This document shows positions 16,884 through 24,335 of a stretch of 27,050 bases of DNA, one piece after another. The number at the start of each line of letters is the position of its first letter. The first letter of the stretch is position 1. Under the pieces are notes generated by a model that ran no database searches, had not been told where the DNA came from, and was given only the letters and a program-made list of their open reading frames with translations. A program made the translations under genes and the position numbers. This stretch comes from Bacteroidia bacterium (GTDB taxonomy: Bacteria; Bacteroidota; Bacteroidia; UKL13-3), in assembly GCA_019454865.1 (NCBI GenBank), contig JACFNJ010000004.1:1-27050 (forward strand), written 5' to 3'.

Positions 16884-17444
16884 ATGAACTCTATTATTAA
16901 AAACATTGGTCTTTGTTGTTTTGTGTGGATGATGAGTTACCCTTGTTTTGCTCAATATTATACAAATCAATTATTTGTTCATAATCGGTTGGATAATAGT
17001 TTTTTAATGGTTGAAAGGAATAAGCCTTACCAAATTTGGCTTTCGGAAACTAATAATTTGAAGGGGTATTTTGATAAAGTAAATACGGAAGATTTTGATT
17101 TTGTTACAAAAGACAGCACTTATAATTTAAAGGCTGAAGAAATTATTCATGTGATTAGGATTTCGGGTTTCTCTGAAAATGCACAATATTATCAACCCGA
17201 TTATTCATTGAAACAACTTTTAGGGTCATTTACTACAGCAGTTGGCGGTATTTTTTTCATCCCGTTTTCTATTGCAGCACTTTCTGTTAGTGAAGCATTA
17301 ATACCGGCTGGCATTTCTGCTGTTGTATCTGCAAGTGGTATTTATATGATTGTTTCCTCCAAATCATCAAAAAAGAAGGTTTCAAATTCCTTAGCTAATA
17401 TCCCAAAGCAGGAGTATTGTTCCTTACGAATTCTAAAAAAATAA
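16884..17444 (+). CDS. Hypothetical envelope protein with signal peptide and two C-terminal membrane segments
   Basis: I do not recognise this 186-residue protein. It begins with a signal peptide (residues 1-23, ending PCFA before QYYTNQ). A middle domain of about 85 residues follows, with alternating strand-like stretches (NKPYQIWLSETNNLKGYFD, FDFVTKDSTYNLKAEEIIHVIRI). Two adjacent hydrophobic segments lie at about 115-135 and 137-158, then a lysine-rich tail (SSKSSKKKVSN). That layout suggests an inner-membrane protein with a periplasmic domain, or a secreted protein with a membrane-associated hairpin. It starts 12 bases after the Crp/Fnr gene and is probably expressed with it, so it may be linked to that regulator's response; this is only inference from position. 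Confidence 0.75.
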   Translation: MNSIIKNIGLCCFVWMMSYPCFAQYYTNQLFVHNRLDNSFLMVERNKPYQIWLSETNNLKGYFDKVNTEDFDFVTKDSTYNLKAEEIIHVIRISGFSENAQYYQPDYSLKQLLGSFTTAVGGIFFIPFSIAALSVSEALIPAGISAVVSASGIYMIVSSKSSKKKVSNSLANIPKQEYCSLRILKK

Positions 17445-17557
17445 ATCCAATTTAAAATATAGTTTAGAAAATAGTAGATTTATTTCGTCTTAGTTTATGG
17501 CTTAATGATTTAGTTCATATTCTTTTATTTTATTCTTTCTTAAGTAAAATATAATAG

Positions 17558-17579
17558 TATTTTCGCTGAAAAAATTCAG
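17558..17579 (+). promoter_or_regulatory. Candidate -7 box and small hairpin before sucC
   Basis: TATTTTCG (17558-17565) resembles the -7 box with one mismatch. Directly after it CTGAA, AAAA, TTCAG can form a five-pair hairpin (17566-17579) that ends five bases before the sucC start, where it could affect ribosome access. No good -33 box is seen. Confidence 0.35.
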
Positions 17580-17584
17580 TTAAG

Positions 17585-18805
17585 ATGAACATTCACGAAT
17601 ATCAAGCAAAGCAGATTTTAAAATCATTTGGCGTAGCAGTGCAGGAAGGCATTGTAGCTGAAACCGCAGATGAAGCACATGCAGCAGCATTAAAATTAAA
17701 AGAACAATTTGGCAGTGATTGGGTAGTAGTAAAGGCTCAAATTCATGCCGGAGGAAGAGGTAAAGGAAATATAGAAGGTAAAGAACAACGTGGCGTTGCT
17801 GTTGCAAAAAATGCAGATAAGGCTAAAGAGATTGCCGGAAACATATTAGGTGGAACTTTAGTTACTATCCAAACCGGACCAAAAGGTAAATTAGTAAGTA
17901 AAGTATTGGTAGCACAAGATGTATATTATTCAGGTGAAAGTGAACCCAAAGAATATTATATGAGTGTGATGCTTGATCGCTCGCAATCAAAAAATATTAT
18001 TGTATATAGTACTGAAGGAGGTATGGATATTGAACATGTAGCAGAACACACGCCTCATCTTATACATAAAGAAACAGTTGACCCAAAAGTAGGTTTACAA
18101 GGATTTCAGGCACGTAAGATTGCATTTAACCTTGGGCTAAGCGGTGAAGCGCATAAGCAAATGGTAAAATTTGTAACTGCACTTTACAAAGCATACGATA
18201 GTAGTGATTCAGCTATGTTTGAAATAAACCCGGTGTTAAAAACATCCGATAATAAAATTATTGCTGTGGATGGTAAAGTAAGTATAGATGATAATGCATT
18301 GTATCGTCATGCCGACTATGCAGCAATGCGCGATTTAACTGAAGAAGACCCAACAGAAGTTGAAGCAGGAAAACACAATTTAAATTTTGTGAAATTAGAT
18401 GGTAATGTAGGATGTATGGTTAATGGTGCCGGATTAGCAATGGCTACTATGGATATTATTAAACTTTCTGGTGGTGAGCCTGCAAACTTTTTGGATGTTG
18501 GAGGAACCGCAAATGCCACAACAGTAGAGGCAGGTTTCCGCATTATCTTGCAAGACCCAAATGTTAAAGCAATTTTGATTAATATTTTTGGAGGTATAGT
18601 TCGTTGTGATCGTGTTGCACAAGGTGTAGTAGATGCATACAATTCAATTGGCAATATTCCGGTTCCAATTATTGTTCGCTTACAGGGTACCAACGCTGAG
18701 CAAGCAAAGAAATTGATTGATGAATCCGGACTTAAGGTTTACTCAGCCATCGTGTTGAAAGAAGCTGCTGAATTAGTTCAAAAAGCTGTAGAAGGTATAA
18801 TATAA
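17585..18805 (+). CDS. sucC: Succinyl-CoA synthetase beta subunit
   Basis: The ATP-grasp subunit of the citric-acid-cycle enzyme that interconverts succinyl-CoA and succinate with nucleotide phosphorylation. The 406-residue protein starts MNIHEYQAKQILKSFGV and shows VVKAQIHAGGRGKGN (nucleotide binding), EYYMSVMLDR, MFEINPVL, DGKVSIDDNALYRH, and the C-terminal succinate/CoA-side motifs NGAGLAMATMDIIKLSGG and ILINIFGGIVRCD. All expected parts are present and the length is normal. The alpha subunit gene sucD is not adjacent and must be elsewhere. The gene stands alone, with a candidate promoter just upstream and a strong terminator 21 bases downstream. Confidence 0.97.
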   Translation: MNIHEYQAKQILKSFGVAVQEGIVAETADEAHAAALKLKEQFGSDWVVVKAQIHAGGRGKGNIEGKEQRGVAVAKNADKAKEIAGNILGGTLVTIQTGPKGKLVSKVLVAQDVYYSGESEPKEYYMSVMLDRSQSKNIIVYSTEGGMDIEHVAEHTPHLIHKETVDPKVGLQGFQARKIAFNLGLSGEAHKQMVKFVTALYKAYDSSDSAMFEINPVLKTSDNKIIAVDGKVSIDDNALYRHADYAAMRDLTEEDPTEVEAGKHNLNFVKLDGNVGCMVNGAGLAMATMDIIKLSGGEPANFLDVGGTANATTVEAGFRIILQDPNVKAILINIFGGIVRCDRVAQGVVDAYNSIGNIPVPIIVRLQGTNAEQAKKLIDESGLKVYSAIVLKEAAELVQKAVEGII

Positions 18806-18826
18806 ACAGATAAACATGCAATTGAT

Positions 18827-18865
18827 AAATGGTCGCTTGAATTAATTAAGCGACCATTTTTATTT
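18827..18865 (+). terminator. Hairpin terminator after sucC
   Basis: AAATGGTCGCTT, a nine-base loop, then AAGCGACCATTT forms a perfect 12-pair stem followed by a T-rich tail (TTATTTT). It lies 21 bases after the sucC stop and separates sucC from the DUF5683-dapB-lepB group. Confidence 0.9.
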
Positions 18866-18906
18866 TAGTAAAAATCAAACCTCAAAAGGCTAATTTTCAA
18901 GAGTTG

Positions 18907-18941
18907 TTTGCTGTAATTTGAAAATAAAAAACATACATTTG
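18907..18941 (+). promoter_or_regulatory. Promoter of DUF5683-dapB, implying a leaderless mRNA
   Basis: TACATTTG (18934-18941) matches the -7 consensus exactly. TTTG at 18907-18910 could be the -33 box with a long 23-base spacer. The ATG begins only eight bases after the end of the -7 box, so the transcript would begin at or within about three bases of the start codon. Confidence 0.6.
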
Positions 18942-18948
18942 TATATTC

Positions 18949-19542
18949 ATGAAAATTGGAGGGATATTAATTGTAATGTGTTTCTTGTTACAGATAAATT
19001 ATAACAAATCTGTGGCACAAAATATAAATAACGATTCTATTTCAATTCGTGAAAACAATCAAATAGCCAAAACAACATATACTAATAGTAAAAATCATTC
19101 TCCAAAGTTAGCTACGTGGCTTTCCGTAGTTGTTCCAGGTGCAGGGCAAGTTTATAATAAAAAATATTGGAAAGTACCGATAATTTATGCAGCAGCAAGT
19201 GGTGCAATATTCGGAGTGTGGTTTAACACCAAGCACTATAATGAGTTTAGAGATGCTTATATAGAACGGTTACAAACCGGACAAAATCATGAGACCTATT
19301 ATGCCCGATTACAGCAAGAAACACTAGTAAGTGCAAGAGATTATTATCGGTATTATCGGGATTTATCATACATTGGTTTAGGTGCTGTTTATGTACTTCA
19401 AATAATTGATGCCGCTGTTGATGCACATTTTTTTGATTTTGTAATAAAAGATGACTTAACCGTGCATATCACCCCAATGATAGTACCACAAACTGCATCA
19501 TCATTTACTTCTACTCAACTTTTAGTATCGTTAAAGTTTTAA
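18949..19542 (+). CDS. DUF5683 domain protein
   Basis: A 197-residue Bacteroidota protein of unknown function. Residues 1-24 form a signal peptide or signal anchor ending in SVAQ. After a serine/asparagine-rich linker comes the DUF5683 core from about residue 52: SPKLATWLSVVVPGAGQVYNKKYWKVPIIYA, then a membrane helix, then HYNEFRDAYIERL and a second hydrophobic segment near IGLGAVYVLQIIDAAVDAHFF. The PGAGQVYNKKYWKVP stretch is the family mark. In many Bacteroidota this gene lies between parB and dapB. Here dapB follows after 15 bases, but sucC and a terminator stand where parAB would be. Confidence 0.88.
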   Translation: MKIGGILIVMCFLLQINYNKSVAQNINNDSISIRENNQIAKTTYTNSKNHSPKLATWLSVVVPGAGQVYNKKYWKVPIIYAAASGAIFGVWFNTKHYNEFRDAYIERLQTGQNHETYYARLQQETLVSARDYYRYYRDLSYIGLGAVYVLQIIDAAVDAHFFDFVIKDDLTVHITPMIVPQTASSFTSTQLLVSLKF

Positions 19543-19557
19543 TATAAAATAAATCGA

Positions 19558-20301
19558 ATGAAAATCGCTCTATTGGGTTATGGAAAAATGGGTAAAGCAA
19601 TTGAAAAAATTGCTCTTGCCAAAGGGTATGAAATTGTATATAAAGTAAGTTTAGAAAATGCTTTTGATTTTATGCCCATTAGTTTACAAAATGTGGATGT
19701 GGCAATAGATTTTAGTATGCCCGATGCAGCGGTAGATAATATCCATAAATGTTTTGAAGCTAAAGTTCCTGTTGTAGTTGGAACAACCGGCTGGTATGAT
19801 CAATTTGATGCCATAAAAAAGCAATGTTTGGATGAAGGGCAAAGCATGGTATACAGTACTAATTTTAGTATAGGTGTAAATATATTTTTTAAGCTGAATA
19901 AGTTATTGGCTAAAATGATGGCAGACCAACCGGATTACGATGTGATGATAGAAGAGATTCATCATACCGAAAAAAAGGATTACCCAAGTGGAACTGCAAT
20001 TACATTAGCAAATCAAATAATAGGTGAACATAAAATAAAAGATACCTTTAAAGGAAGATTATTATACAATGAAAATACACCTGCACAAAGTGTAAAACCC
20101 AATGAGTTACTTATTGAGGCCAAACGAATTGGTGCAGTTACCGGTGATCATTTTGTAAAATACGAATCAGTGATTGATGGTATTGAAATAAGACACATAG
20201 CAAAATCACGTTATGGATTTGCTAAAGGCGCTCTTTATGCTGCAGAGTGGATTATGGGTAAAAAAGGTATTTATACAATGGAAGAAATTCTTCAACTTTA
20301 A
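19558..20301 (+). CDS. dapB: 4-hydroxy-tetrahydrodipicolinate reductase
   Basis: An NAD(P)H-dependent reductase in the diaminopimelate/lysine pathway, needed for peptidoglycan. The 247-residue protein starts with the nucleotide-binding motif IALLGYGKMGKAI. AIDFSMPDAA and VVVGTTGWY follow, then STNFSIGVNIFFKL and the catalytic stretch EEIHHTEKKDYPSGTA (residues 132-147, with His135 and Lys139 in the positions of the E. coli catalytic residues). The C-terminal dimer part (EIRHIAKSRYGFAKGALYAA) is complete. It is the short DapB form usual in Bacteroidota. It lies 15 bases after the DUF5683 gene and 74 bases before lepB. Confidence 0.96.
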   Translation: MKIALLGYGKMGKAIEKIALAKGYEIVYKVSLENAFDFMPISLQNVDVAIDFSMPDAAVDNIHKCFEAKVPVVVGTTGWYDQFDAIKKQCLDEGQSMVYSTNFSIGVNIFFKLNKLLAKMMADQPDYDVMIEEIHHTEKKDYPSGTAITLANQIIGEHKIKDTFKGRLLYNENTPAQSVKPNELLIEAKRIGAVTGDHFVKYESVIDGIEIRHIAKSRYGFAKGALYAAEWIMGKKGIYTMEEILQL

Positions 20302-20375
20302 TAAGTAATTGTACTTAAAATATTTCATTTGAATAAACGTTAAACAAAAAAGTAAAAAAAAAAACAACATATCGT

Positions 20376-21701
20376 ATGACAAAAGTGCCGCAGAACGAGC
20401 AAAACATCTACCAAAAATTTTTTGAAATGCTTAATAAAAGAGAACGATTTAGTTTTTGGTTAATGACCGTAATTAATCTTTTCTTTTTTGTATTGATGAG
20501 TTTTGTTGAGGGTTCATCCATCGGTACAAACATACTTTTTGTAATACTAATTCAATCAGCAATTATTGGTTATTATTATTTTATTCATCGCTTTGAGCGG
20601 AAAACAAAAATAAGAGAATGGATAGATGCGGTTGCATTTGCTGTAGTAGCAGCTACTTTAATTCGTACATTTTTTATTGAGGCTTATACCATTCCAACAC
20701 CTTCTATGGAAAAATCCTTGTTGGTAGGAGATTTCCTTTTTGTGAGTAAAGTAAACTATGGTGCGCGTGCACCAATTACACCATTAAGTTTTCCATTTGC
20801 ACATAATACATTACCTTTAGTTGGCGGTAAGTCTTATATTGAGTGGCCGCACATGCCTTATTTCCGATTACCCGGTTTTCAAAAAATAAAAAATAACGAT
20901 GTTGTTGTTTTCAATTATCCAGGCAGACCAGGTGAAATAGACGACAAGCGACCGGTAGATAAGAAAGAAAATTATATAAAAAGATGTTTGGCTATTCCGG
21001 GTGATTCCATAGAGGTAAAAGACAGGCAAGTATATATTAATGGTGTTGCAACTGAAAATCCGGAGAAAATGCAATTTGCCTATATGGTACGTATTAAGCC
21101 GGAAGCATTTGTTAAGAATGGCATGTTTGATGAAAAAAAATTAATTGATTTTTTCTTGCGATACGATATTGCTCCTACAGAATTACGCCTAGTACATGAT
21201 GCTGATATTTTGATTCCGATGGACACTAAAAAAACGGATGAGTTAAGAAATGATCCCGCAATAGCTTATGTTGATACTGCTTGGGATTTTATTAAAGATG
21301 TATTTAGTACCGGAATTTATCCAAACGGCTCAACATGGAAAGTAGATAATTATGGTCCGCTTTGGGTACCTAAAGAAGGTGTTACCATTACATTAGACAC
21401 TACAACATACATGCTTTACTCACGTGTGATAAAGGATTATGAAGGAAACGCAAGTTTTGAATTTAAAGACGGAGTTTATTATTTAAATGGAGATCCGATA
21501 AAGACTTATACATTTAAGCAAGATTATTATTTTTTGATGGGCGACAATCGCCACAATTCCTTGGATTCCCGCTTTTGGGGATTTGTACCGGAAGATCACA
21601 TTGTAGGCAAAGCACTGTTTACCTGGATGAGTTTAGACCCAAATGAAACAAACTTTTTTAAGAAAATTCGCTGGAATAGGTTGTTTAGAGGGATTAATTA
21701 A
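20376..21701 (+). CDS. lepB: Signal peptidase I with long insertion
   Basis: It cleaves signal peptides from exported proteins at the outer face of the inner membrane. The 441-residue protein has hydrophobic segments at about 26-43, 49-70 and 84-100. Catalytic Ser110 lies in AYTIPTPSMEKSLLVGDF, catalytic Lys202 in NYIKRCLAIPGDSIEV, and the GDNRHNSLDSRFWG box starts at about residue 389. About 150 residues (roughly 230-385) lie between the last two boxes, which are closer together in most bacteria. Long LepB proteins of this kind are usual in Bacteroidota. The insert begins ENPEKMQFAYMVRIKPEAF and its role is unknown. The stop codon overlaps the stop of the convergent deacetylase-like gene (shared TTAA). 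Confidence 0.93.
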   Translation: MTKVPQNEQNIYQKFFEMLNKRERFSFWLMTVINLFFFVLMSFVEGSSIGTNILFVILIQSAIIGYYYFIHRFERKTKIREWIDAVAFAVVAATLIRTFFIEAYTIPTPSMEKSLLVGDFLFVSKVNYGARAPITPLSFPFAHNTLPLVGGKSYIEWPHMPYFRLPGFQKIKNNDVVVFNYPGRPGEIDDKRPVDKKENYIKRCLAIPGDSIEVKDRQVYINGVATENPEKMQFAYMVRIKPEAFVKNGMFDEKKLIDFFLRYDIAPTELRLVHDADILIPMDTKKTDELRNDPAIAYVDTAWDFIKDVFSTGIYPNGSTWKVDNYGPLWVPKEGVTITLDTTTYMLYSRVIKDYEGNASFEFKDGVYYLNGDPIKTYTFKQDYYFLMGDNRHNSLDSRFWGFVPEDHIVGKALFTWMSLDPNETNFFKKIRWNRLFRGIN

Positions 21702-22420
21702 TGTTGATTAATTAATCGAATACACTCCTGGTAATACTCCCAAAGTGCCGGATTTATCAAGAAATTTTCAGGATGAAAAAGAATTGCAACATCACTTTGT
21801 GTTGATTTTACTTCACGTAAAACGGATTTAAATTTTTCAAATACAACTTCAGGTTTCTGAAAAAAGAAGATGTTGTCAAAAAGAATGGTTGGAATTAAAC
21901 GAAGTCCGTCTTCGTTAAAAGTATCAAGTTTAGGTAATGAAACTTCACGTGCAGTACCCAAACTAAAATCAATAGCAATTTTTGCTTGTTTGAGTTGAGG
22001 ATATAACGTTTGTGGAGAATAATTTAAATAATGGCTTCGGTGGTAGTTAATTTCTTTTTTTATTGTTTCATTCAAGCGATTGCATTGTTCAATTATTGGC
22101 TCGGTAGATACACTATGCAGTCCAATATCAGCATTGTTTTCCATTAACATAGCTAATGCTTTTTTTGTAGCTTGGCATGAGAATGTATAGCGTAGTCCTT
22201 TGTTTTTAAATGGAAATTCGTTGGTAGCACCTATTAGCCAAATTGCGTTTATTGCTTTGCTTTGATTAAATTTTAAAAGCGTTTCAATTCCATTTAAAAA
22301 TAGATCTTGATTTTTTAATTGCCCCAACCGAAGCCATTTGTTACCATGTGTAAATGTTTTTGCAATGGCAAATGGATGCCAAGGGTTAAGCCAATCAATA
22401 TCGTGGGTTACATAAATCAA
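21698..22420 (-). CDS. Polysaccharide-deacetylase-like protein
   Basis: A 240-residue protein resembling the NodB/polysaccharide deacetylase fold. An N-terminal strand with paired acidic residues (IYVTHDIDWL, Asp7 and Asp9) stands in the place of the metal-binding TFDD motif. It is followed by DIGLHSVS (His102), YHRSHYLNYSP (His127, Arg128, His130) and AKIAIDFSLGTA, then a late AILFHPENFL. These match a Bacteroidota group annotated as polysaccharide deacetylase family in surface-glycan clusters; the substrate is unknown. The start is TTG at 22420, two bases after the Gfo/Idh stop. An ATA two codons upstream would give MKLIYVTHDIDWL. It is the last gene of the leftward glycan operon and overlaps the lepB end by four bases. 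Confidence 0.72.
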   Translation of the reverse strand: MIYVTHDIDWLNPWHPFAIAKTFTHGNKWLRLGQLKNQDLFLNGIETLLKFNQSKAINAIWLIGATNEFPFKNKGLRYTFSCQATKKALAMLMENNADIGLHSVSTEPIIEQCNRLNETIKKEINYHRSHYLNYSPQTLYPQLKQAKIAIDFSLGTAREVSLPKLDTFNEDGLRLIPTILFDNIFFFQKPEVVFEKFKSVLREVKSTQSDVAILFHPENFLINPALWEYYQECIRLINQH

Positions 22421-22422
22421 TT

Positions 22423-23460
22423 TTATGCAGGTTTGTCTGCACTTTTGTGCTGATATATTCTTTCAATAATATCTACTACTTTCAATCCTTCTAATGCATT
22501 TGTAGTAATTGCACTTCTACCTTTTAAAACATTAACTACATTTTCAATAATATAATGATGGTTGGCTGCACTTCCTTTGTATGGTCCATAATCATTAGGT
22601 GGATTAGTAGGACGTAACTCCGGCATGGTATAATCTTTAATATGGCAATATTCAACCTTATCCATGTATTGCCCACCAACTTTTATTGTACCATTTTCAC
22701 CAATTATTGTCATGCTGCTTTCTAAGTTTTTATCCCAAACAGATGTTGAATAATTTAATGCACCCATGCCTCCGTTTATAAATTTAAATGTTACAAAACC
22801 CGAGTCTTCAAAATCAGTAAGTGTTGCATGGTTAAAGTCAGCAAAGTTTGCTTTTATGTCGGTAATATCGCCAAATACCCAATACATCAAATCAATAAAA
22901 TTACTGAATTGCGTAAATAACGTTCCACCGTCTAAATCTTTTTTCCCATGCCAGCCTTCTTTTTTATAATAACGTTCATCACGATTCCAATAGCAATTTA
23001 CTTGCACCATGTATGTTTGTCCTAATATACCTGATGTAATTACTTCTTTTAGCCATTCACTTGGAGGAGAGTATCTGTTTTGCATCACGCAAAAAACATG
23101 CTTGGAGTGGTGCAAAGCTTTATAAATAACATCTTCGCAAGCTTGTTTATTTAAGCCCATAGGCTTTTCAATCACCACGTGCATACCGGCAGTTAAACAC
23201 TGTTTGGCTTGGTCGGCATGTAAGCCATTTGGTGTGGCAATATTTACTACATCCGCTTTAATATTGGATTGTAGAAAACTCTCTACGCTATCAAAAAAAG
23301 CAACACCCGGATATAATTCCGCTAACTCTTTTTGTTTGTTAGTATCTGTATCAATTAAAGCAACCAACTCGGCTTCGGGAAACTGGTTTAACATATATGC
23401 ATGGCGTTTGCCTATGTGCCCTAAACCTATTACAGCGAATTTAATTGGGGTTGAATTCAA
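22423..23460 (-). CDS. Gfo/Idh/MocA oxidoreductase, WlbA/WbpB-like sugar-nucleotide 3-dehydrogenase
   Basis: A 345-residue NAD(P)-dependent oxidoreductase. The N-terminal Rossmann domain has IKFAVIGLGHIGKRHAYML, and the family motif VIEKPMG includes Lys99. The C-terminal domain has CYWNRDERYYKKEGWHGKKDLDGGTLFTQ. That pattern matches the group oxidising C3 of UDP-N-acetylglucosaminuronate (WlbA/WbpB), which leads to 2,3-diamino sugars of surface polysaccharides. The catalytic histidine expected in TQFSHF(I/V)D is Asn187 here (TQFSNFID), so activity is uncertain. The start is TTG at 23460, three bases after the SGNH-like gene. No partner transaminase or acetyltransferase lies inside the window. 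Confidence 0.85.
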   Translation of the reverse strand: MNSTPIKFAVIGLGHIGKRHAYMLNQFPEAELVALIDTDTNKQKELAELYPGVAFFDSVESFLQSNIKADVVNIATPNGLHADQAKQCLTAGMHVVIEKPMGLNKQACEDVIYKALHHSKHVFCVMQNRYSPPSEWLKEVITSGILGQTYMVQVNCYWNRDERYYKKEGWHGKKDLDGGTLFTQFSNFIDLMYWVFGDITDIKANFADFNHATLTDFEDSGFVTFKFINGGMGALNYSTSVWDKNLESSMTIIGENGTIKVGGQYMDKVEYCHIKDYTMPELRPTNPPNDYGPYKGSAANHHYIIENVVNVLKGRSAITTNALEGLKVVDIIERIYQHKSADKPA

Positions 23461-23463
23461 TTT

Positions 23464-24333
23464 TTACTTATTTAATGAAAAGTTTTCGTAAATAAACTGT
23501 TTAGTGTATTCTTTTTTACCAATTTTATTTAGATGAAGATTGTCGTAAAAGTATTCAGGTTTATTTGCATATAATGTTGAATAGTTCTTAACTTTATTGT
23601 CAGAGTTATTCCATTTAATTTTCTTTTTGTAATAAGGTGTATTTACAATTATTAAGTTAATATTATTTTCTAAACACAATATTTTGAATTCATTTAATGT
23701 TTCATTTTCATTATTTAACTCGATGAATTCATAATCATCCGACAAAATTGAACTTTTCAAATTTGGATATGTATATTCTCCGTCTTCATTGAAACGATGT
23801 TTGTATCTATTTGACTTTATAATATTAAATGCAAGAGGATAGAGTAGATCATTATTGTACATACCCCACTTTAGTATAGGAAATATTCGATACATGTAAT
23901 AGTTAAATGTTTGATGCTTTTGGAATAACATATCAAAGTCGTGATTTTTTCCTAGTATCGGAAGATATCTTAAGACATTTCTGGATAAGTTAGAACCAAG
24001 TGATCCAATGTTTAGAATAATAGTTTCAGGTGTGATTTCTTTTTTAAGTAATAGTTTTAATTGCAATAAATGTATCTGAATATTTGTGTCATCCTCTGAA
24101 AGATTATAAACTTTCTTTTTAATATTATTCTCAAGCAAAGATGTTTCATAAGATACTAGTCCGTTACTACCTCCCATGATTATAATGTCTTTTTCTTTTA
24201 ACAAATCAGTAGAAGAGAAAATTACTGCTGACTTATAAATTTTACTTTTTAAAAATAAATAGTCTAAGCAATAAGCTATCGCAAACTGAAAAAAATAGAA
24301 AAACACTAAAGCTATAAGTATTTTATTCTTCAT
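23464..24333 (-). CDS. SGNH-like membrane-anchored protein, presumed MBOAT partner
   Basis: A 289-residue protein with one N-terminal membrane helix (residues about 5-27) and a periplasmic SGNH-hydrolase-like domain. The nucleophile block is IIIMGGSNGLVSYE (Ser56) and the C-terminal block is YFYDNLHLNKIGKKEY (Asp264 and His267), so the Ser-Asp-His set is intact. The middle (about 100-200) is poorly conserved. Proteins of this layout next to MBOAT genes (DltD, AlgJ/AlgX types) help move acyl groups onto polymers outside the membrane. It starts two bases after the MBOAT stop, which supports that pairing. Base composition is as AT-rich as its neighbours. Family assignment is from motifs only. 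Confidence 0.75.
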   Translation of the reverse strand: MKNKILIALVFFYFFQFAIAYCLDYLFLKSKIYKSAVIFSSTDLLKEKDIIIMGGSNGLVSYETSLLENNIKKKVYNLSEDDTNIQIHLLQLKLLLKKEITPETIILNIGSLGSNLSRNVLRYLPILGKNHDFDMLFQKHQTFNYYMYRIFPILKWGMYNNDLLYPLAFNIIKSNRYKHRFNEDGEYTYPNLKSSILSDDYEFIELNNENETLNEFKILCLENNINLIIVNTPYYKKKIKWNNSDNKVKNYSTLYANKPEYFYDNLHLNKIGKKEYTKQFIYENFSLNK

Positions 24334-24335
24334 TG

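Noticed and set aside
18316..18693. A 125-codon antisense frame inside sucC
   Set aside because: It is covered by conserved SucC coding sequence, and the product resembles no protein.
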